Source of the DNA: an uncultured Methanobrevibacter sp.
GTDB taxonomy: Archaea; Methanobacteriota; Methanobacteria; Methanobacteriales; Methanobacteriaceae
DNA length: 20,124 nucleotides
Direction: 5' to 3'
NCBI GenBank assembly: GCA_904501935.1
Contig: CAJGDA010000016.1
Location: 1-20,124 of the forward strand
Shown: in pieces, positions 15,058 through 20,124 of the stretch
How the letters are laid out: each line of letters opens with the position of its first letter
Numbering within the stretch: position 1 is the stretch's first letter
Notes under the pieces: generated by a model
What the model saw: only the letters and a program-made list of their open reading frames with translations
What the model was told of the DNA's origin: nothing
Databases searched by the model: none
Position numbers and translations under genes: made by a program

Positions 15058-16065
15058 ATGACTAAAATTTTAGTTACTGGTGGAGCAGGATTTATTGGAA
15101 GCAACTTTGTTAGGTATATGGTTAATAAATATAGTGAATATGAAATTATTAATTTAGATGCACTAACTTACTGCGGTAACCTTGAAAATTTGAAAGATAT
15201 TGAAAATAAGGATAATTATTCATTTGTTAAGGGAGATATTAGAGACAAGACTGTTGTTGATGATTTAGTAAAGCAATGCGATTATGTTATTAATTTTGCT
15301 GCAGAAAGTCATGTTGACAGAAGCATTTCCGATTCTGAAATATTTATAAAATCCAATGTTTTGGGAACCCAGATTCTATTAAATGCCGCAAAGGAATTTG
15401 GAGTTGAAAAATTTATTCAAATTTCCACCGATGAGGTTTATGGAACTTTAGGTAAAGAAGGTTATTTTACAGAAACCACTCCTTTAAAACCAAATAGCCC
15501 CTATTCAGCTTCAAAAGCGGGTGGAGATTTAATTACTCGTGCATTTGGTGAGACTTTTGGTCTTCCAATAAATATTACTCGCTGTTCTAACAACTATGGA
15601 CCTTATCAATTTCCTGAAAAATTGATTCCATTGATGATTTCCAATGCTTTGGAAGATAAAAAATTGCCGGTTTATGGTGATGGAAAGAATGTTAGGGATT
15701 GGTTGCATGTTCATGATCACTGTCAAGCTGTTGACTTGGTCATGCATGAAGGAAAACCTGGTGAAGTATACAATATTGGCGGTAACAATGAAAAACAAAA
15801 CATTGAAATCGTTAAACTAATATTGGATGAATTAAATAAAGATGAATCACTGATTGAATTTGTCACTGACAGATTAGGTCATGATAGGCGCTATGCAATT
15901 GATTCTACTAAAATTAAAAATGATTTAGGATGGTCTCCAAGCTATACTTTTGATGCTGGAATTAAAGAAACAATTCAGTGGTACTTGGACAATCAAGATT
16001 GGACTAATCAGATTAGAAGCGGTCAGTATCAAGAGTATTATGAAAAAATGTATTCGAACAGGTAA
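15058..16065 (+). CDS. rmlB: dTDP-glucose 4,6-dehydratase
   Basis: 335 residues. It shows the NAD-binding TGGAGFIGSNFVRY (7-20), FAAESHVDRSI (80-90), the ISTDEVYG active site (122-129; Thr124-Asp125-Glu126) and Y149-SAS-K153, then NNYGPYQFPEKLIP and VRDWLHVHDH. It dehydrates dTDP-glucose to the 4-keto-6-deoxy sugar. A longer reading frame upstream overlaps rmlC. ATG 15058 is correct because the protein begins there with the Rossmann strand and GGGTGAT (15048-15054) precedes it, containing the rmlC stop. It is the last gene of the rhamnose operon. Confidence 0.95.
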   Translation: MTKILVTGGAGFIGSNFVRYMVNKYSEYEIINLDALTYCGNLENLKDIENKDNYSFVKGDIRDKTVVDDLVKQCDYVINFAAESHVDRSISDSEIFIKSNVLGTQILLNAAKEFGVEKFIQISTDEVYGTLGKEGYFTETTPLKPNSPYSASKAGGDLITRAFGETFGLPINITRCSNNYGPYQFPEKLIPLMISNALEDKKLPVYGDGKNVRDWLHVHDHCQAVDLVMHEGKPGEVYNIGGNNEKQNIEIVKLILDELNKDESLIEFVTDRLGHDRRYAIDSTKIKNDLGWSPSYTFDAGIKETIQWYLDNQDWTNQIRSGQYQEYYEKMYSNR

Positions 16066-16080
16066 ATTTTACATTTGAAA

Positions 16081-16175
16081 TCTACCTCTATTTTTTGGAA
16101 TTATTCACTTTTTTTTGATTTTTTTTTATTTTTTATATTTTTTTTAATATTTTTTCTATATCTAATCTTTTTTTT
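16081..16175 (+). terminator. T-rich terminator zone after the rml operon
   Basis: The first part of the 232-base gap behind rmlB carries many T-runs of 6-9 (for example 16109-16117, 16121-16128, 16138-16145, 16151-16156 and 16168-16175). Archaeal RNA polymerase stops at such oligo-U tracts without needing a hairpin, so this should end the rhamnose transcript. The remainder of the gap holds promoter-like sequence and no gene. Confidence 0.6.
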
Positions 16176-16214
16176 AATTCATATTTAAAACTCAATATCT
16201 CATTTTGTTTAAGA

Positions 16215-16294
16215 TAATTATATATATCATTATTCTTTAAAAAGAATTAGTGTAAATAATAAATTTTTTTATTTTACAATAGGGAAATGGTGAT
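16215..16294 (+). promoter_or_regulatory. Probable promoter and leader of the second surface-glycan unit
   Basis: TTATATATA at 16218-16226 is a candidate TATA box, giving a leader of roughly 50 bases. Inside the leader is a short perfect inverted repeat, ATTCTTT-AA-AAAGAAT (16232-16247), which would lie near the expected transcription start and might be an operator. GGTGAT (16289-16294) is the Shine-Dalgarno three bases before ATG 16298. The inverted repeat is purely AT-biased and could be chance. Confidence 0.35.
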
Positions 16295-16297
16295 TGA

Positions 16298-16564
16298 ATG
16301 TTGGAGCAATATTTACCTTTATTAGCATTAATTATTTTTGGTAATATTGAAAACTTAGTTTTATCCTCTCAAGGGGTGGTAGCTGGTGTAAATCCTTTGA
16401 AATTAGGGATTGCAAGTATCTGTGTTGTTCTTTTTTGGTTGGTGTTCGGAACATTAACAACCCAAATGCTAATACAATATGCTGATTTTATTGAATTCAT
16501 TGGCGGTTTTGCAATATTTGTTTTAGGTCTTCAAGCTATGATTCAATCAATAAGGGGTGTTTAG
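16298..16564 (+). CDS. Small membrane protein, three helices, first of a tandem paralogous pair
   Basis: 88 residues with three predicted membrane segments (about 5-23, 33-53 and 65-85). It contains LALIIFGNIENLVL in helix 1, a short loop, WLVFGT in helix 2, and FIGGFAIFVLGLQAM in helix 3. The next gene encodes a close paralogue, about half identical by eye, with the same motifs. Layout and the polar NIEN in helix 1 recall one half of LysE/MntP/CadD-type transporters, which consist of two related three-helix halves, but I cannot assign a family. It leads a unit with surface-polysaccharide genes, and GGTGAT lies upstream. Confidence 0.75.
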   Translation: MLEQYLPLLALIIFGNIENLVLSSQGVVAGVNPLKLGIASICVVLFWLVFGTLTTQMLIQYADFIEFIGGFAIFVLGLQAMIQSIRGV

Positions 16565-16565
16565 T

Positions 16566-16847
16566 ATGACAGAAGATTTAAAACAATTTTTGGCATTGAT
16601 TGTTTTTGGAAACATTGAGAACTTGATTTTAGCTGCTCAAGGTGTTTCTATGCATGTTGATCCAATAGGCCTTGCCTGGTTAAGTTTATTGGCTGTTACT
16701 TGTTGGCTTTTAATTGGAACGTTTGGTACAAAGATGGCAATGAAATATGCACGTTACATTAATTTCATTGGTGGGTTTGCAATTTTCGTTTTAGGTATTC
16801 AATCCATGGTTTATGCCATTCCTGGAATGTTAGCATTTTTCCAATAA
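16566..16847 (+). CDS. Small membrane protein, three helices, second of the tandem pair
   Basis: 93 residues with three membrane segments (about 8-26, 36-57 and 68-90). FGNIENLILAAQGV and INFIGGFAIFVLGIQSM repeat almost exactly those of the preceding gene. It begins after a 1-base gap. ATG 16566 is chosen over GTG 16557 because AAGGGGTG (16551-16558) is about 7 bases upstream and the paralogue alignment starts there. The two products could form a heterodimer equal to one six-helix transporter; this is inference. The function is unknown. Confidence 0.75.
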   Translation: MTEDLKQFLALIVFGNIENLILAAQGVSMHVDPIGLAWLSLLAVTCWLLIGTFGTKMAMKYARYINFIGGFAIFVLGIQSMVYAIPGMLAFFQ

Positions 16848-16864
16848 ATTTATGATTGTTTAAC

Positions 16865-17953
16865 ATGTCTTATTTAAAACATAAAGTGTATGGCATTTTA
16901 TTTAAGCTATTTAGATACACTCGAATTGAAGATAATAGGGTTTCCTTTATAATTGATTCAAAAGAATCTTTCAAAGGTAATTTGAATTATATAAAAAAAG
17001 AATTTGAAAAAAGGGGAAACTTTGAATTTCATTTTTTTTATAAGGATAAGTTTTCTTTTAGCAGTTTTAAGAAATTGGCCGGCTCCAAATACATATTTTT
17101 AAATGATAACTTTTTTCCACTCGCATTCATGAAATTTAATCCAAAAAGCACAATCGTCCAATTGTGGCACGCACCGGGCGCTTCAAAGAAATTTGGAGGA
17201 TCTGTTGACATTGAAAGCAGGGAAATTCTTAAAAGAATTTCTGAAAATACTGATTATTTGATTGCAACGTCACATAATATTGAAAATTTTTATGCTGAAG
17301 CCTTCCAAATATCTAAAAATAAAATTAAAGCTTTTGGACTTCCCCGTATGGATTATTACTTTGAAAATCATGACTTAATCAAACTAAAAGATGATTTCTG
17401 TAAAAAATATAATGTTTCCAACGATAAAAAAATCATTCTTTATGCTCCAACTTTTAGGGATGAAGAAAGGTTCAACAATGTTTTTGATTTCTTGAATCTA
17501 GAAAAATTTAATGAATCATTGGGTGATGATTACATTCTAGCCTTAAGGCTTCATCCCAAAATTAAAGATTATTATAAGGGGGATATTTCTTCTAATGGCC
17601 AATATGTTGATGTGAGCGATTGGGAAAGTGAACAGGAGCTAATGCTAATTAGTGACATGTTAATTACAGATTATTCTTCAATAATGATTGAATATTGCAT
17701 TTTAAATAAGCCAATTATATTTTTCACATATGATTTGGATAGTTATTTGGCTAGTGAACGTGGATTCTATTATGACTTTAAGAATACTGTTCCAGGTCCA
17801 ATCGTTTATAGTTGCGATGAGTTAATTGATGTGATTGAAAATAATGATTTTGACAAAGGCAGAATATCCAAATTTGTCAAGACGCAATTTGATGTAATTG
17901 ACGGCAAATCATCTGAAAGGATAGTTGATTTTCTTTTAAATGAAGGTGGATAG
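16865..17953 (+). CDS. CDP-glycerol glycerophosphotransferase family protein (TagB/TagF-like)
   Basis: 362 residues. Family hallmarks are VQLWHAPGASKKFG (98-111) with His102, ILYAPTFRDEE (191-201), LRLHPK (227-232) with His230, ITDYSSIMIEYCILNKPIIFF (267-287) and RGFYYDF. Bacterial members transfer glycerol- or ribitol-phosphate from a CDP carrier to build teichoic acids or capsule. Here it suggests a polyol-phosphate decoration or polymer on the archaeal surface, which is inference. No membrane helix is evident; it should act at the inner membrane face. ATG 16865 is preferred to TTG 16856; its Shine-Dalgarno is weak (TGATTG). It overlaps no neighbour and is followed one base later by a glycosyltransferase. 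Confidence 0.85.
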   Translation: MSYLKHKVYGILFKLFRYTRIEDNRVSFIIDSKESFKGNLNYIKKEFEKRGNFEFHFFYKDKFSFSSFKKLAGSKYIFLNDNFFPLAFMKFNPKSTIVQLWHAPGASKKFGGSVDIESREILKRISENTDYLIATSHNIENFYAEAFQISKNKIKAFGLPRMDYYFENHDLIKLKDDFCKKYNVSNDKKIILYAPTFRDEERFNNVFDFLNLEKFNESLGDDYILALRLHPKIKDYYKGDISSNGQYVDVSDWESEQELMLISDMLITDYSSIMIEYCILNKPIIFFTYDLDSYLASERGFYYDFKNTVPGPIVYSCDELIDVIENNDFDKGRISKFVKTQFDVIDGKSSERIVDFLLNEGG

Positions 17954-17954
17954 A

Positions 17955-18911
17955 ATGGATAATATTAAAGTCAGCATTATAGTCCCAGTTTATAATGGCG
18001 CGAAATATATAGGTGGCACATTGGATTCCATAATAAATCAAGATTTTAATGGCTTTGAAGTTATAGTCATCGATGACGGTTCAACAGACAATAGCCTGGA
18101 AATCATTGAGGAAAGGCTATCCAAATCAGCAATAGCGCATGAAATAATACATCAAGAAAATTCCGGTGTAAGCAGTGCAAGAAATTTAGGAATTGAAAAA
18201 GCACAAGGTGAATATTTGGTTTTTGTGGATTCGGATGATTATATAACTGGAAATCATTTGTCTGAATTGTATAATGGTGAAACCGATTTTAGTTTAATAC
18301 AATTCATTAAAAAAGAGGGGAAGAAAGTCTCTACTCCACATCATATCTCAAAAAGATTGATGCAATGTGATGAGCTTATTGAAATGGAATTAAATATGCA
18401 AATGCCTTTTAATTTTTGGCAATTAATGTATAAGGCAAGCATAATCAATGACAATGACATTAGATTCAATCCTGATTATATTTACGGTGAAGACATTGAA
18501 TTTGCACTCAAGGCATTAAGTTTTGGAAATGAGGTAGCAATCAGCAATGAGGTAACCTACTATTATATCCAGCATGATGATTCGGCTATTAAAACATCGG
18601 AATATAGACGTTTTGAAGTAGTGGAAATATTTGAAAATCTCGCAGAATTCTATAAAAATCAGGGTAGAGATGACTTTGCTGATTTGATTATAACATCTAG
18701 AATTCCAAAGGCGATATTCGGAAATATGAATTACTTTTTCTACAATGATTACGATTTTGATGAAGTCATGGCAAAAATGCAAGAATTAGATTTATTGACA
18801 AAATTGTCGAAATATGAAGGCGATTCTAAATTTAAGTATAAAATTAAGACATTTTTATTAAATCCAAAAATCTATTATAAAACATGGAAAAAATTTAAAA
18901 ATTCAATTTGA
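17955..18911 (+). CDS. GT2 family glycosyltransferase
   Basis: 318 residues. It has a GT-A fold N-terminal half with VSIIVPVYNGAKYI (6-19), VIDDGSTDNS (38-47), the NSGVSSARNLGIEKAQGEY segment, and DSDDY (92-96) as the metal-binding motif. YGEDIEFALKAL (about 177-188) gives the likely catalytic acid region. There is no clear membrane span, so it works on the cytoplasmic face. An in-frame ATG at 17940 lies inside the previous gene. ATG 17955 is chosen because AGGTGGAT (17944-17951) is just upstream. Donor and linkage are unknown; neighbouring dTDP-rhamnose genes suggest surface glycan assembly. Confidence 0.88.
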   Translation: MDNIKVSIIVPVYNGAKYIGGTLDSIINQDFNGFEVIVIDDGSTDNSLEIIEERLSKSAIAHEIIHQENSGVSSARNLGIEKAQGEYLVFVDSDDYITGNHLSELYNGETDFSLIQFIKKEGKKVSTPHHISKRLMQCDELIEMELNMQMPFNFWQLMYKASIINDNDIRFNPDYIYGEDIEFALKALSFGNEVAISNEVTYYYIQHDDSAIKTSEYRRFEVVEIFENLAEFYKNQGRDDFADLIITSRIPKAIFGNMNYFFYNDYDFDEVMAKMQELDLLTKLSKYEGDSKFKYKIKTFLLNPKIYYKTWKKFKNSI

Positions 18912-18916
18912 TTATA

Positions 18917-19876
18917 ATGAAAGTTTCTGTTGTTACACCAAATTATAATGGGGAAAAATTCTTAAATACTTTCCTTGAATCTTTAGAAAATGATAATGAT
19001 TGCATAGGAGAAGTTATTATCGTTGATAATGGGTCTAACGATGCTAGTCTGGATTATCTTAAAAGCAGCACATTCAATTTTCCGCTTGTTTTGATTGAAA
19101 ACAATGAAAATTTGGGTTTTGCACCTGCCGTTAATCAAGGAATCAAAAAGGCTAAAAACGATTTAATCTTTTCAATAAACAACGATACCGAGGTTAAGAA
19201 AGGCTCAATCAAAGCCTTGATTGACTTGATTACTTCAGCAGATGATATCTTTTCAGTTCAAGCCAAGATGCTTCAATATGACAACAAAGAATTGGTCGAT
19301 GATGTTGGCGATGAATATAATTTGCTTGCCTGGACTAAAAAAACAGGAGAAAATCACCTTTCAAGCGAATATATGGAAATTAGGGATATTTTTTCAAGTT
19401 GCGCTGGTGCGGCAATGTATAAAAAGTCAATTCTTGATGAAATCGGGCTTTTTGATGATAACTTTTTTGCATATATGGAGGATGTGGATTTAGCAATCAG
19501 ATCAAAAATTAATGGCTACAGAAATTTATTATGCCCAGACGCCGTTGTATATCATATTGGAAGCGCAACCTCCGGAAGCAGATATAATGAATTTAAAGTG
19601 AAATTGGCTGCCAGAAACAATGTTTGGGTTGTTTATAAGAACTTCCCGATTCCTTTAAAAATATTGAATTTTATTTTCCTGTTTTTCGGTTTTCTGATTA
19701 AATATTTGTTCTTTTTAAAAAAGGGATTCGGTTCAACTTACCTTGCAGGCATTCGCGAGGGTTTATCAACTAGAAATAAGATTGAAAAGGTTAAATTTGA
19801 ATCTAAGAATATAAAAAATTATTTTAAAATTGAATACAGATTAATTATTAACACTATTAAATTTCTAAAAAAATAG
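18917..19876 (+). CDS. GT2 family glycosyltransferase, rhamnosyltransferase-like
   Basis: 319 residues. VSVVTPNYNG (3-12), VDNGSNDAS (36-44), ENLGFAPAVNQGIKKAK (64-80) and INNDTE (87-92) form the nucleotide-sugar site. SCAGAAMYKK (161-170), DDNFFAYMEDVDLAIR (180-195) and a hydrophobic patch at 248-267 follow. This arrangement, with N-N-D in place of D-x-D and the AYMEDVDLAIR segment, is typical of WbbL/RfbF-type rhamnosyltransferases, which fits the upstream dTDP-rhamnose genes. ATG 18917 is used; TTGAT (18908-18912), containing the previous stop, lies four bases before it. Confidence 0.85.
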   Translation: MKVSVVTPNYNGEKFLNTFLESLENDNDCIGEVIIVDNGSNDASLDYLKSSTFNFPLVLIENNENLGFAPAVNQGIKKAKNDLIFSINNDTEVKKGSIKALIDLITSADDIFSVQAKMLQYDNKELVDDVGDEYNLLAWTKKTGENHLSSEYMEIRDIFSSCAGAAMYKKSILDEIGLFDDNFFAYMEDVDLAIRSKINGYRNLLCPDAVVYHIGSATSGSRYNEFKVKLAARNNVWVVYKNFPIPLKILNFIFLFFGFLIKYLFFLKKGFGSTYLAGIREGLSTRNKIEKVKFESKNIKNYFKIEYRLIINTIKFLKK

Positions 19877-19888
19877 CTAGTGAGTTTT

Positions 19889-20124
19889 ATGGACCTTTCG
19901 ATTGTAATTGTGAATTATCAAACATTTGAGCTGACAAGAAACACAGTTAATTCAATTCTTGAATATGAATATCCATTCAGTTATGAAATTTTAGTCGTTG
20001 ATAATGCATCTGGCGATGATAGTTTAGCCAAATTACAAGATTATTTTAAGGATAGGGTTAAATTCATTGCTTCAACCGAGAATAATGGTTTTGCAGCAGG
20101 CAATAATCAGGCATTAAGGATAGC
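19889..20124 (+). CDS. GT2 family glycosyltransferase (partial, runs off the window)
   Basis: The first 78 codons of a third glycosyltransferase. They contain SIVIVNYQTFELT (4-16), ILVVDNASGDDS (about 34-45) and ENNGFAAGNNQALRIA (about 64-79), the N-terminal nucleotide-sugar site of the WbbL-type group. ATG 19889 follows AGTGAG. It begins 12 bases after the preceding gene and is probably in the same transcript. The rest lies outside the window, so specificity cannot be judged. Confidence 0.85.
   Translation, partial: MDLSIVIVNYQTFELTRNTVNSILEYEYPFSYEILVVDNASGDDSLAKLQDYFKDRVKFIASTENNGFAAGNNQALRI

Noticed and set aside
16232..16247. A short inverted repeat, ATTCTTT-AA-AAAGAAT, as a hairpin terminator.
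   Set aside because: The stem is only 7 AT-rich pairs with a two-base loop and lies downstream of the T-rich terminator and close to the expected start of the next transcript. An operator is conceivable but unproved, so it is mentioned only within the promoter entry.
16066..16297. A non-coding RNA or riboswitch in the 232-base gap after rmlB.
   Set aside because: The gap is almost entirely T-runs and AT-rich sequence with no stable paired structure or recognisable conserved core.

Overview
The window is AT-rich archaeal DNA and reads as a methanogen of the order Methanobacteriales, most likely Methanobrevibacter. The reasons are a methanogenesis-marker-11-type protein, a tandem-domain PurE like the one known from Methanobrevibacter smithii, AmrS-type radical SAM and UbiD-type archaeal housekeeping genes, TATA-like boxes in the divergent intergenic regions, and Shine-Dalgarno sequences of the GGTGAT type. 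No rRNA, tRNA, CRISPR array, transposase or integrase was seen.

Layout. Bases 1-113 hold the end of a thiL-like gene, followed by an overlapping amrS-type radical SAM gene (+). A two-gene minus-strand operon follows: purE (tandem) then ubiD (3280 to 994). A divergent AT-rich region separates it from a plus-strand GT2 glycosyltransferase with membrane segments and an outer C-terminal domain (3457-5175). Next is a minus-strand operon, 9440 to 5213: leuC, leuD, leuB, a previously unlisted 37-residue membrane peptide, ribH, and the methanogenesis marker 11 gene. A DUF2264 protein gene (9555-10763, +) meets a wecC-type nucleotide-sugar dehydrogenase (12001-10760, -) tail to tail, and their stop codons overlap.

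From 12073 onward the window is a surface-polysaccharide region. The dTDP-L-rhamnose pathway is complete in the order rmlD, [barnase-like RNase, barstar-like inhibitor], rmlA, rmlC, rmlB. The RNase/inhibitor pair sits inside the rhamnose operon, and the RNase start codon overlaps the rmlD stop. After a T-rich terminator zone (16081-16175), a second unit starts with two tandem paralogous three-helix membrane proteins. It continues with a CDP-glycerol glycerophosphotransferase-family protein and three GT2 glycosyltransferases, the last cut by the window edge.

The most striking item is the barnase-barstar pair (12909-13587). It encodes a predicted secreted guanyl-type ribonuclease with all key barnase residues in place, followed one base later by its barstar-type inhibitor, in an archaeon. 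Also worth a look are the tandem half-size membrane proteins, the 37-residue peptide, a possible double-psi barrel domain on the outer face of the first glycosyltransferase, and a recurrent stop-codon-in-Shine-Dalgarno arrangement (GTGAT-N3-ATG) at many gene junctions.
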